Shown here in pieces: positions 1 through 7,978 of a stretch of DNA of 64,000 bases (its first letter is position 1; each line of letters opens with the position of its first letter). The notes below the pieces were generated by a model, which was not told the DNA's origin, made no database searches, and was given only the letters and a program-made list of their open reading frames with translations. Both the position numbers and the translations under genes were made by a program. The DNA is from Pseudomonadota bacterium (GTDB taxonomy: Bacteria; Pseudomonadota; Gammaproteobacteria; Burkholderiales; Rhodocyclaceae), in NCBI GenBank assembly GCA_018241665.1, contig JAFEDK010000008.1:307460-371459 (forward strand). The letters are read 5' to 3'.

Positions 1-294
1 GGCCACGGCCAGCGGCTGCAGCTCAACATCGGTCTCGACGAGGATGCCGCGGTCGGCACCAATCGCCATCGCGGTGCGCAGGGTTTCCTGGCAGGCGCCG
101 ACGCCGCAGGAGACAGCCACCACCTCGGTCGCCACACCGGCTTCCTTCAGGCGCACTGCTTCTTCGACCGCGATTTCGTCGAACGGGTTCATGGACATCT
201 TGACGTTGGCGATATCCACGCCGGATCCGTCACTCTTCACGCGTACTTTGACGTTGTAATCGACGACGCGTTTAACGGGAACCAGAATCTTCAA
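1..294 (-). CDS. etfB: Electron transfer flavoprotein beta subunit (5' part only)
   Basis: EtfB carries electrons from acyl-CoA dehydrogenases to ETF:quinone oxidoreductase. The 98 visible codons open with [17 protein letters not shown] and continue with [20 protein letters not shown] and a [19 protein letters not shown] stretch, all typical of the EtfB N-terminus. The start is TTG at 292-294 (reverse complement), preceded by AAGGAG seven bases away; the ATG at 309-311 is out of frame. The remaining roughly 150 codons lie outside the window. It is divergent from the TetR gene, which suggests control of a fatty-acid or branched-chain acyl-CoA oxidation operon; etfA would be expected next. Confidence 0.92.
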   Translation of the reverse strand, partial: MKILVPVKRVVDYNVKVRVKSDGSGVDIANVKMSMNPFDEIAVEEAVRLKEAGVATEVVAVSCGVGACQETLRTAMAIGADRGILVETDVELQPLAVA

Positions 295-464
295 TGCTGC
301 GCTCCTTCCATTTGTAGAGGTTCTCCACCATATTCTGGATCTGCCGCAGGCATCGATGATTCGACCTCCCGTCGGCAGACCTGTTCTCCGACCGCCGCTT
401 CCGCCGGCAATCTAGTGCCGACACGGAGACGGACCAGCAAAGCCGCGAGCTTCTCACAGGCATC

Positions 465-528
465 TTGCTTTGTCACTTTCCGTACGGTAGCGTATGGGAA
501 CCGCACCCGTCAATACTACACCGTATGG
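465..528. promoter_or_regulatory. Divergent promoter region with palindromic operator candidate
   Basis: A perfect 8-bp palindrome CCGTACGG lies at 480-487, extending to TTCCGTACGGTA with one mismatched pair. A related CCGTATGG overlaps the TetR start codon at 521-528. A plus-strand promoter TTGCTT-17-TAGCGT (465-493) places the palindrome in its spacer. A minus-strand promoter TTGACG-18-TACCGT (513 down to 484) places it on the -10 towards etfB. This arrangement suits a TetR-type repressor controlling both directions. Promoter assignments are by eye. Confidence 0.45.
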
Positions 529-1115
529 AAAAACCACCCCGCCTCCAACTCGACCGCGACGCCTGGATTCAGGCCGCCCTGGACACGCTTGCCGACGAAG
601 GCGTCACCGGTGTGCGCGTCGAAGTGCTGGCCAAGCGCCTGCATGTGACCAAAGGCAGCTTCTACTGGCACTTCAAGGATCGCCAGGACCTGCTCTCCGG
701 CGTGCTCGAGACCTGGAAGGACGGACGCATCCGCGACATCGTCAAGCAGACCAGGCCGACCGGCGACGAGGAGGCGCAGATCTTTCACGTCATCGACGTG
801 TACAGCGCCAGCCGCAACCGCAAGGGCATCCTCATCGAACTCGCGATGCGTGAATGGGCTCGCCGGGATCCGGCCGCCGCGCTGATCGTCGAGGAAGTGG
901 ACGCCTGGCGTCTGCGCTGCGCCCGCGAACTGTTCCTCGCCGCCGGCATGCCGATGCACGAGGCGTCAACCCGCAGCATGCTGCTCTACGCCTACGTCTT
1001 CGGCATCTCGATGATGAACTGCGAGAAATTCGACGGTGACATCGCCCGCATGAAGGACGACATCCGCCAACTCATCGCCCGCAACCGCCCTACAGCGCCT
1101 GCCCAACAGGCCTGA
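525..1115 (+). CDS. TetR/AcrR family transcriptional regulator
   Basis: A 196-residue protein with an N-terminal TetR helix-turn-helix (about residues 10-57; the recognition segment VTKGSFYWHF is at 41-50) and a helical ligand-binding C-terminus that I cannot match to a named effector class. I chose the ATG at 525; an in-frame TTG at 465 would add 20 residues that do not look like TetR sequence and would put the palindrome inside the gene. No clear Shine-Dalgarno precedes 525. Being divergent from etfB suggests control of acyl-CoA oxidation, perhaps a FadP-like role, but that is inference. Its 3' end overlaps the convergent TatD gene by 26 bases. Confidence 0.85.
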   Translation: MEKPPRLQLDRDAWIQAALDTLADEGVTGVRVEVLAKRLHVTKGSFYWHFKDRQDLLSGVLETWKDGRIRDIVKQTRPTGDEEAQIFHVIDVYSASRNRKGILIELAMREWARRDPAAALIVEEVDAWRLRCARELFLAAGMPMHEASTRSMLLYAYVFGISMMNCEKFDGDIARMKDDIRQLIARNRPTAPAQQA

Positions 1116-1890
1116 AAGCCGGCAAGTCCGCCAGGCCGGGAATCGCGTCAACCGCATTATCCCCCGTTGCAGCGATCACGGCATCCACGTCGATGCCGCG
1201 CAGTACCGCCAGCTCCCGTGCAAAGCGCGCCAGGTTGGCAGGATCGTTACGCTCGCCAGCACACCAGGCGGGAGGAATGTCCGGCGCATCGGTCTCCAGC
1301 ACGATGGACGACAGCGGCAGACTTGCCGCCAGCTCTCGGATGCGCCGCGACCCCGTGTAAGTCATCGCGCCCCCGAAGCCGAGCTTGAAACCCAGCTTGA
1401 TGAAGGCCTCGGCCTGCTGTCGGCTGCCGTTGAAGGCATGGGCGATGCCGCCTCGCACACCCACCTGACGCAGGCATTTGAGAATCTGGTCCTGCGCTCG
1501 CCGGATGTGCAGTACCACCGGCAGGTCGAATTCACGCGCCAGCTTGAGCTGGGCAACAAAGAATGCCGTCTGGCGCGGCAGGTCGCCATCCGGGATGAAA
1601 CCGTCCAGACCGATCTCTCCAACCGCCACTGCCCCGCCCCGTGACAGGCCGTCGCGCAGCATCTCCAGGTCAGTGTCCCGCGCCGCAGCCACGTACATGG
1701 GGTGAATCCCCAGTGCGTAGCGGCATTCCGGTAGGTGTGCCGCCAGATTGGCAACCTTCGAGAAATTGGCTGCCTCGACTGCCGGAACCAGCAGACCGCC
1801 CACCCCTGCCGCCCGGGCCGCATCGAAAACGGCATCACGATCGGCGTCGAACTCCGCCGCGTCCAGGTGGCAATGGGTGTCGATCAGCAC
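1090..1890 (-). CDS. TatD family metal-dependent hydrolase
   Basis: A 266-residue TIM-barrel hydrolase of the TatD/YcfH/YjjV family, metal-dependent deoxyribonucleases also linked to D-aminoacyl-tRNA hydrolysis. Metal-binding motifs are visible: DTHCHLD at residues 4-10, GEIGLDG in the middle, HAFNGS, and LETDAPDIPP near the C-terminus. The frame is open further upstream, but the preceding sequence is arginine-rich read-through inside the crotonase gene; the GTG at 1888-1890, just after the crotonase stop at 1905, gives the normal family length. It is probably co-transcribed with that gene. Which TatD paralogue it is cannot be told from the sequence. Confidence 0.88.
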   Translation of the reverse strand: MLIDTHCHLDAAEFDADRDAVFDAARAAGVGGLLVPAVEAANFSKVANLAAHLPECRYALGIHPMYVAAARDTDLEMLRDGLSRGGAVAVGEIGLDGFIPDGDLPRQTAFFVAQLKLAREFDLPVVLHIRRAQDQILKCLRQVGVRGGIAHAFNGSRQQAEAFIKLGFKLGFGGAMTYTGSRRIRELAASLPLSSIVLETDAPDIPPAWCAGERNDPANLARFARELAVLRGIDVDAVIAATGDNAVDAIPGLADLPAFRPVGQAL

Positions 1891-1904
1891 GGTCTGGTCT
1901 GCGC

Positions 1905-2705
1905 TTACCTGCCGGCCCACACCGGCTTGCGTTTGGCCATGAAGGCGTCGATGCCTTCGGCGGCGTCCTCGCACATCATGTTGCAGGCCATCACCTCGGC
2001 CGCCTGCTGGTACGCCGCATCCAGCCCCATCTCGAGCTGCGAGTAGAACATCTGCTTGCCCATCGAAATGGCCACCGGCGACTTGGCACAGATCGATGCG
2101 GTGAGCTTGGCGACCTCTTCGTCGAGTTCCTCGATGGGCACGACGCGATTGACCAGCCCGCGTCGCTTCGCCTCGGCGGCATCGATGAAGTCGCCGGTCA
2201 CCAGCATCTCGAAGGCTTCCTTGCGCCCCATGTTGCGGGACAGGCCAACGCTCGGCGTCGCACAGAACAGCCCGACATTGATACCGGACACCGCGAAGCG
2301 CGCCACGTCGGACGCCACCGCCAGATCACACATGGACACCAGCTGGCAGCCCGCCGCGGTGGCGATGCCATGCACGCGGGCGATCACCGGCTGCGGCATG
2401 TTCACGATCTGCATCATGACCTTGCCACACAGGCGGAACAGGGCCTGCTGGAAGGACTTGGTGTAGTTGCCGCGCATCTCCTTCAAATCGTGACCGGCGC
2501 AGAAGGCCTTGCCCGCGCCCGCCAGCACCACGACCCGTACCGCGGGATCCGCGGCAATGCCGGTCAGCGCCGTCAGCAACGCCTCGAGCATGGGCTGCGA
2601 CAGGGCATTGAACTGGCCCGGGCGATTCAGCGTCAGCGTCGTCACGCCATCGGCGTCCTCACGCAGCAGCAAAGGTTCGGTCAGGGTATCGGCAACAGCA
2701 TTCAT
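1905..2705 (-). CDS. Enoyl-CoA hydratase/isomerase family protein, ECHDC3-like
   Basis: A 266-residue crotonase-fold protein. It has the oxyanion-hole segment FCAGHDL (68-74) and GIATAAGCQLVSMCDLAVAS (113-132). The two glutamates that catalyse hydration in classical enoyl-CoA hydratases are absent: Gln121 stands at the first position (GCQL instead of GCEL) and Gly141 at the second (SGINVGL instead of PEI). From memory, these features and the C-terminal FMAKRKPVW match the mitochondrial ECHDC3 group better than FadB/PaaF. The reaction is therefore unknown. It lies between the MCE lipoprotein gene and tatD and may share their transcript. Confidence 0.85.
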   Translation of the reverse strand: MNAVADTLTEPLLLREDADGVTTLTLNRPGQFNALSQPMLEALLTALTGIAADPAVRVVVLAGAGKAFCAGHDLKEMRGNYTKSFQQALFRLCGKVMMQIVNMPQPVIARVHGIATAAGCQLVSMCDLAVASDVARFAVSGINVGLFCATPSVGLSRNMGRKEAFEMLVTGDFIDAAEAKRRGLVNRVVPIEELDEEVAKLTASICAKSPVAISMGKQMFYSQLEMGLDAAYQQAAEVMACNMMCEDAAEGIDAFMAKRKPVWAGR

Positions 2706-2760
2706 GGGTTCTCCTCCTTACTTGCTTGTATTCCGGCACGTTTCTGCCGGTCTGAAAATA

Positions 2761-3426
2761 TCAGGCTGAACAGCGGGCGCGCACGCCGCCGCCGGGCCGG
2801 GCCGCTCCTTCCTTGTCGAGCGCTTCGAGCCAGTCCAGCAACTCGCGGTTTAGTTGCAGCACACCTTCGCGCAGAGCCATCACGCCACCGACGGCATCCG
2901 GCGTCGGCGCCGGGCGTGTCACAGCGAAACCCCGCGTCGCGATGAGCTGATCCGTGCGCGGCGCCAGCAAGGCGGCACGGGCCTCGACGATGCCACGGCT
3001 GCGCCCTGCCTCGTCGAAGATCTGCACGAACTCGTCCAGATCGACCCGCAGCCGGCAACCGCTCGACGACACGGCGGTTTCACTGGTCTTCATCGAGCGC
3101 TTGACCGCCAGTTCGACGAGCTGCCCCGGCTGGCCCACCCAGCGGCTCTCGAGATAGAACTGGCGCCGGGTCGGTTGCGCGTACGCAAGACGGTACTGCA
3201 TGGCGGTCGACGCCAGCCACGGCGCCGGCACCACCTCGGCACTGCGGATCGGAAAGCCAAGGGGGCGCAAGGTTGCCGAATCGAGCGGCCCGAAATCGTG
3301 AACGGAGTAATTCGGGGCGGCCTTGGGCAGGCTGCCACAGGCCGCCAGCGCAAGCGCCAGGAGAACGGGCATCAGGGGCCGGAGCTGGCAATACTTAGGC
3401 ATCGATTCTGGCAACCGAGGGCGCAT
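2761..3426 (-). CDS. ABC-type transport auxiliary lipoprotein (LinN/PqiC-like)
   Basis: A lipoprotein of up to 221 residues. A hydrophobic signal segment ends in a lipobox LAAC with Cys30, followed by GSLPKAAPNYSVHDFGPL, the usual start of the mature auxiliary component of MCE transporters. These proteins sit in the outer membrane and partner the MCE protein in lipid movement. The second ATG at 3402 (MPKYCQ) is an equally good start and leaves the signal peptide intact. It follows the MCE gene by 17 bases, as the last gene of the four-gene transporter, in the order of the linKLMN cluster. Confidence 0.85.
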   Translation of the reverse strand: MRPRLPESMPKYCQLRPLMPVLLALALAACGSLPKAAPNYSVHDFGPLDSATLRPLGFPIRSAEVVPAPWLASTAMQYRLAYAQPTRRQFYLESRWVGQPGQLVELAVKRSMKTSETAVSSSGCRLRVDLDEFVQIFDEAGRSRGIVEARAALLAPRTDQLIATRGFAVTRPAPTPDAVGGVMALREGVLQLNRELLDWLEALDKEGAARPGGGVRARCSA

Positions 3427-3443
3427 TCTTGGTCATCCCCAAC

Positions 3444-4394
3444 TTAACGGGTCGCGGGCCGCTGATTAAAACCGCCCTCGCCCGGCCCGGGCGCCGGCTT
3501 GCCGCGCCCCAGCAGCAGGAGTTGCGGCGAATTGTCGAGTTCGTCGAGCAGGTCGGACAACTGCCGGGAGGTGGTGGTGAGTTCCTGCAGCAGCACGTTT
3601 AGGCGCGGCAGCGTGCTGGTTGCAAACCCCTCGCCCGCAGCGCCGACAACGCTGTCTACCCGCTCGGCCACGGTCTGGAGTCTCACCAGCAGCGCGCGGC
3701 CGTCGCTGGCCATCGGCGCGGCGTCGGCGCTCAGGCGCTCGAGATTGGCCAGGGACCGGTCGATGCGCGCCAGGTTTTCCTTGCTGAAGACCTGACGCAC
3801 TGCAGCGAGGGCCTTGGGAGCCTCCTGCAGGCTGCGGTCGAGTCCCCTGCTCGACGACTCCAGATTGGCCAGGGTCTTCTCGATATGGGCCAGATTGTCC
3901 TGTCGGGTCAGCACTGCCAGGCGATCGACGATTTCCTGCACGCGCCTGAGCGTCTGTACCGAAGCATCGGCCACCTCCTCCATCAGGCTCGGCGTCAGGC
4001 GAATGCGCGGTGGACCTCCGCCCTCCCCCGGCAAGGGTTCGGGCTTGTCGCCGGCATCGTCGAGGGCGATGTAGGCGAGCCCGGTCACGCCCTGGTTGGC
4101 CATGCGGGCCCGCGTGCCACGGGTGATGGGCAGATCGTTACGGATCCGCACGGTGACCAGCAGGTCCTTGGGATTGGCCGGATCAAGGGCAATGGCCGCC
4201 ACCTTGCCGGCGACGATACCGCGGTAACGCACTGTGGCCTGGGGATTCAGGCCATTGACACTGCCGGATGTCACCAGCACGACGTCACGGGTGCTCTCCC
4301 GCTTGTCGGAGAACCACCACAGGGAAAGGACGATCGCCCCGCTCAGCAGGATCACGAAGAGACCGGCGGCGATGGCGTGGGCGCGGCTCTCCAT
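3444..4394 (-). CDS. MlaD/MCE family periplasmic lipid-binding protein
   Basis: A 316-residue protein with one N-terminal membrane anchor (about 8-28) and a single MCE domain (about 37-115; GLNPQATVRYRGIVAGKV is characteristic). The remainder is a long helical region rich in heptad-like leucines (VQTLRRVQEIVDRL, LANLESSSRGL, LANLERLSADA), as in PqiB/LinM-type MCE proteins that form periplasmic channels. E. coli MlaD is shorter (about 180 residues) and lacks such a tail. Its start codon overlaps the ATPase stop as ATGA, so the two are translationally coupled. Confidence 0.9.
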   Translation of the reverse strand: MESRAHAIAAGLFVILLSGAIVLSLWWFSDKRESTRDVVLVTSGSVNGLNPQATVRYRGIVAGKVAAIALDPANPKDLLVTVRIRNDLPITRGTRARMANQGVTGLAYIALDDAGDKPEPLPGEGGGPPRIRLTPSLMEEVADASVQTLRRVQEIVDRLAVLTRQDNLAHIEKTLANLESSSRGLDRSLQEAPKALAAVRQVFSKENLARIDRSLANLERLSADAAPMASDGRALLVRLQTVAERVDSVVGAAGEGFATSTLPRLNVLLQELTTTSRQLSDLLDELDNSPQLLLLGRGKPAPGPGEGGFNQRPATR

Positions 4395-5170
4395 CAGCCT
4401 ATCCCCCGTCCACGCGCCAGTGCGGCCTGGGCACGATCGCTATGGAAAAAACGCTCTATGAAGGGATCCTGCACCTGGATTATCTCGTCAAGCGGGCCGA
4501 AGGCCAGTATACGCCCCTCCGCCAGCACCGCCACGCGGCTCGCCAATGCCGCCAGCGTATCCAGGTCGTGGGTCACCAGCACGACGGTGAGCCCCAGCGC
4601 CCGATGCAAGGCACGGATGAGCCGCACGAAACCGCTGCTGCGGTCCGGGTCAAGACCCGCCGTCGGCTCGTCGAGCAGCAACAGTTCGGGCTCGAGGGCC
4701 AGCGCCCGGGCCAGCGCCACCCGCTTGACCATGCCGCCGGACAGCTCAGCCGGCATGCGCAGCGCCACGTCGGCGTCGAGCTCGACCATTGCAAGCTTGA
4801 GCCGCACCAGATCCCGCAACATCGCCTCGTCGGTGATGCCAATCTCCCGCAGCGGAAATGCCACGTTGGCGAACACGCTCAGCGCGGAGAACAGCGCCCC
4901 GTGCTGGAACAGCATGCCAAAGCGGCGGCGGCGCTCCAGTTGCTCGGCCCGTGAGCCCGCGAACAGCGGCTCACCGAACAGGCTCACGTCGCCGGCAGTC
5001 GGCCGCAGCAGGCCGACCATCTGGCGCAGCAGGGTGGTCTTGCCGCTACCGGAACCACCGACGAGGGCCACCACCTCGCCCACCGGGACCGCGAGGTCGA
5101 TGCCGCGATGGACCCAGGTCTGCCCGAAGCGGGTCTCCAGCCCGCGAACCTCGACCGGACAGTCGTTCAT
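4394..5170 (-). CDS. MCE-type ABC transporter ATP-binding protein (MlaF/LinL-like)
   Basis: A 258-residue ABC ATPase. Walker A is GGSGSGKTT (38-46), the signature is LSGGMVKR, and Walker B is LLLLDEPTAGLDP; the GMVKR form of the signature is typical of MlaF-type ATPases. The frame stays open to 5845, but that extension is antisense-like read-through of the permease; the ATG at 5168-5170 overlaps the permease stop (ATGA) and gives the family length. It energises the permease encoded just upstream and works with the MCE protein and lipoprotein downstream. Confidence 0.92.
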   Translation of the reverse strand: MNDCPVEVRGLETRFGQTWVHRGIDLAVPVGEVVALVGGSGSGKTTLLRQMVGLLRPTAGDVSLFGEPLFAGSRAEQLERRRRFGMLFQHGALFSALSVFANVAFPLREIGITDEAMLRDLVRLKLAMVELDADVALRMPAELSGGMVKRVALARALALEPELLLLDEPTAGLDPDRSSGFVRLIRALHRALGLTVVLVTHDLDTLAALASRVAVLAEGRILAFGPLDEIIQVQDPFIERFFHSDRAQAALARGRGIG

Positions 5171-6297
5171 CGCGGCAAACCGATGGAACGGGTCGCGATG
5201 GCGAACACTGCATCCACCAGGATGACCACGGTGATCGACGTAACCACCGAGGCCGTCGTGTTGGCCGACAGACTCTCGGTATTCGGCTTCACGCGCAGCC
5301 CGAAATAGCAGGCGACCAGCGCGATCAGCAAGCCGAACACCGCGCCCTTGCCCAGGCCGATGATCAGGTTGGCCACCGGCACCGCGCGCGGCAGGGCGTT
5401 CACGAAATAGTCGAAGCTGAGGTCGAGCTGGAGGTTGGCCGACACCATGCCGCCAAACAAGGCCACCGCCGAGCCCCACAGGGTCAGCGGCGCCATCGCC
5501 AGCGTCAGCGCCACCACCTTGGGCAGCACCAGCCGTACATAAGGTGAGATGCCCATCGCCGCCAGCGCATCGATCTCCTCGGTGACGCGCATCACCCCGA
5601 TCTGGGCTGTCATCGCGGAGCCCGAACGCCCCGCCACCAGCACCGCCACCAGCACCGGACCGAGCTCGCGGATGATGCCTAGCCCGAGGATGTTGACGAT
5701 GAACACATCCGCGCCGAAGGCCCGCAACTGCAGTGCAGACAGATAGGACAGCACGACCCCGATCAGGAAGCCCACGAGCGCCGTGACTGGCATCGCCCGA
5801 ACACCGACCTTGTAGAAGTTGGCGGAGGTTTCCAGCATGGGCCAATGGCCACGGGTGCGCAGCAGATGCGCGAAATCGATGGCGAGCTGGCCGATCAAAG
5901 CCACGAAACCGACCACGTTGCGGAGCATCTTGAAGAAGATGCGGCCAACGCCCTCGGTGCCATCAAGGAAACGATAGCCCGGCTCGACCGGCAACTCACC
6001 ATCCCCGAGCTCGGCAAGACGCGCAAAGACGGGATCCAGCCCTTCGGGCAGCACGAGGCCGGCCGGACGCCGGCGCTCCCACTTCCGCCATAGCAACAGC
6101 GCGCCGAAACTGTCGAGACGCGACACCCCGCCCAGATCCCAGCTGCAGTCCACCGCGACCTGATCGAGTTGCTGACGGAAGCGCCCCAGCTCCGGCTGCA
6201 GCAAGCGCAAGGTCCAGTCCCCGGTCAGGATGACCCGTGGTAATCCGCCTCCATCGTCAAGGCGGATCTCCGGGCACGGCCGGGACTCCGGACGCAT
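5167..6297 (-). CDS. MlaE/YrbE family permease with N-terminal STAS-like domain
   Basis: A 376-residue protein. Residues about 1-110 are soluble and resemble a STAS domain (SWDLGGVSRLDSFGALLLW); the rest is the MlaE permease with its conserved core GIIRELGPVLVAVLVAGRSGSA and MRVTEEIDALAAMGISP. Ordinary E. coli MlaE is about 260 residues, with the STAS protein MlaB encoded separately; here the two appear fused. It opens the four-gene operon permease-ATPase-MCE-lipoprotein, with all junctions overlapping or nearly so, and lies 10 bases upstream on the same strand of nothing but ppx (which ends at 6308). Confidence 0.9.
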   Translation of the reverse strand: MRPESRPCPEIRLDDGGGLPRVILTGDWTLRLLQPELGRFRQQLDQVAVDCSWDLGGVSRLDSFGALLLWRKWERRRPAGLVLPEGLDPVFARLAELGDGELPVEPGYRFLDGTEGVGRIFFKMLRNVVGFVALIGQLAIDFAHLLRTRGHWPMLETSANFYKVGVRAMPVTALVGFLIGVVLSYLSALQLRAFGADVFIVNILGLGIIRELGPVLVAVLVAGRSGSAMTAQIGVMRVTEEIDALAAMGISPYVRLVLPKVVALTLAMAPLTLWGSAVALFGGMVSANLQLDLSFDYFVNALPRAVPVANLIIGLGKGAVFGLLIALVACYFGLRVKPNTESLSANTTASVVTSITVVILVDAVFAIATRSIGLPR

Positions 6298-6307
6298 CGG
6301 CCGACGC

Positions 6308-7819
6308 CTAAGCGCCCGCCGGACTGCGTGATGCGGCCCGCTCCACCCGCACCTTCAGCGGCAGGCCGATGGTCTGCCACTGGCGCTCCTCCTCGTCCAG
6401 TGCGGCGGCAGTCAGCGGCAGGTTGCGCAGCCATTCCGCGTCGGCCACGACCACATGGCTCCGGCCGTCACGCTTGAGCCGCAGCGGCGGCAGACCGCGA
6501 CCGTCACGGGCGCGATGAACGACGGCCGCCAGCCGCAGGCACAGGATCAGGCGCCACTCGGGGCTGTCCGGATCCAGCGCGCCGATCCGCGACAGCTTGC
6601 CGCGGTGGGCCAGCACCATGCGCGCCAGGCGGCCCTGGTCCATGCGCGAAAAGCCCGGCATGTCGGCATTACCGAGAATGTAGGCGCTGTGCTTGTGATA
6701 ACTCGAATGGGCCACCGACACCCCGATCTCGTGCAGCCGCGCTGCCCACTCCAGGAAACGCCGATCCACGTTTTCCTCGTCGCAGGAGGCCGGATCCAAC
6801 TGGGCCAGGAAGGCCAGCGCAGTCTCGGTCACCTGCCGCGCATGGAGCATGTCTACCCCGTAGCGCTCCATGAAGGCCGACACGGTGGCATCGCGCAAGT
6901 CATGGTGATGGTAGCGGCCGAGCAGATCGTAGAGCACACCGAGACGCAGCGCGCCTTCCGAGAAGGTCATCCGCTCGAGGCCGAACTCCTGGAAGATCGC
7001 CCACATGATCGCCAGGCCACCGGGCAGTACCGGCAGGCGATCGGGACGCAGCCCTTCCAGCTGCAGGTTGTCCAAGTGGCCGGCTTTCAGCATCAAGGTC
7101 CGCAGGCGCTCCAGGCCACCCCGGGTGATGCCGCCATCGGACAGCCCGTTCAGCTCCAGGATGTCCACCAAGGCCTTGGCCGAGCCGCTGGAACCGACCG
7201 CCTCTTCCCAGCCTACTTCCCGGTACGCATGGGTGATGGTCTGGATCTCCTTCTGCGCCGCCAGTTCGGCCTCGCGCATGCCGCGCTTGTCGATGCGGCC
7301 TTCAGGGAAATAGCGCAGGGAATAGCTCACGCAGCCCATGTACAGGGATTCGAGCTTGATCGGCTGGAAGCTCTTGCCGATCACGAACTCCGTCGAGCCG
7401 CCGCCGATATCCACCACCAGCTGCTGTTTGTGCGGATTGGGCAGCGTGTGCGCCACGCCCACGTAGATCAGACGCGCTTCCTCCCGGCCGGCGATGACCT
7501 CGATCGGAAACCCCAGCGCGGCCTCGGCCTGCACCAGGAAATGCGGCGCGTTCTTGGCCACCCGCAGCGTGTTGGTCGCCACGGCCCGTACGGCCTCCGG
7601 CGGATAGTCGCGGATGCGCTCGTTGAAGCAGCGCAGCGCGCTGATACCGCGGAACTGGGACGCAGCGTCGAGCATCCGGTCGGGAGAGAGCCCGGCCGCA
7701 AGGCGGACGGCCTCCTTGATGCCATCGAGGGGGTAGATCTGGTCGTTGACGATCCGCCCGACCTGCAGGCGAAAACTGTTGGAACCCAGATCGATGGCGG
7801 CAATCAATTCACGATTCAT
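6308..7819 (-). CDS. ppx: Exopolyphosphatase, Ppx/GppA family
   Basis: A 503-residue phosphatase that removes terminal phosphates from inorganic polyphosphate (or pppGpp in GppA members). It has the actin-like ATPase fold: IAAIDLGSNSFRLQVG at the N-terminus and VVDIGGGSTEFVIG about 140 residues in, with an HD-like C-terminal region (HEIGVSVAHSSYHKHS). The start is the ATG at 7817-7819; the frame is open further up, but the added residues are low-complexity. Divergence from ppk across a Pho box supports the polyphosphate role. The MCE permease gene begins 11 bases after its stop. Confidence 0.93.
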   Translation of the reverse strand: MNRELIAAIDLGSNSFRLQVGRIVNDQIYPLDGIKEAVRLAAGLSPDRMLDAASQFRGISALRCFNERIRDYPPEAVRAVATNTLRVAKNAPHFLVQAEAALGFPIEVIAGREEARLIYVGVAHTLPNPHKQQLVVDIGGGSTEFVIGKSFQPIKLESLYMGCVSYSLRYFPEGRIDKRGMREAELAAQKEIQTITHAYREVGWEEAVGSSGSAKALVDILELNGLSDGGITRGGLERLRTLMLKAGHLDNLQLEGLRPDRLPVLPGGLAIMWAIFQEFGLERMTFSEGALRLGVLYDLLGRYHHHDLRDATVSAFMERYGVDMLHARQVTETALAFLAQLDPASCDEENVDRRFLEWAARLHEIGVSVAHSSYHKHSAYILGNADMPGFSRMDQGRLARMVLAHRGKLSRIGALDPDSPEWRLILCLRLAAVVHRARDGRGLPPLRLKRDGRSHVVVADAEWLRNLPLTAAALDEEERQWQTIGLPLKVRVERAASRSPAGA

Positions 7820-7912
7820 GAAACATGCACAAATGGCACCGAACGGCGCAGAGGCTGGAAATTCTAGCACCGCACCGCACGGCGCCCGCATCAATCCCGC
7901 GCCGGCGGCCAT

Positions 7913-7941
7913 CGTCATCTATATGCAACAAAAATGTCACA
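7913..7941 (+). promoter_or_regulatory. Pho box, three 11-bp-spaced repeats, with ppk -10 candidate
   Basis: Three copies of the PhoB half-site occur in exact 11-base register: CGTCATC (7913), TGCAACA (7924) and TGTCACA (7935), separated by A/T-only spacers TATA and AAAA. The consensus PhoB repeat is CTGTCAT-like with an A/T spacer. Eleven bases after the last repeat is TAATCA (7953-7958), a plausible -10 for ppk (start 7979). This is the layout of PhoB-activated promoters. The site could also affect the divergent ppx gene. Confidence 0.65.
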
Positions 7942-7978
7942 TACTCCGGGCCTAATCAGAAGATCAAGAGGAGAGCCC

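Noticed and set aside
2706-2760. CCGGCA/TGCCGG inverted repeat between the MCE lipoprotein and crotonase genes as a terminator
   Set aside because: Only 6 bp with no T run on the minus strand; transcription probably continues into the crotonase gene.
4394-5845. Apparent N-terminal extension of the MCE ATPase
   Set aside because: It is shadow translation of the permease gene; the ATG at 5170 overlaps the permease stop as expected in an operon.
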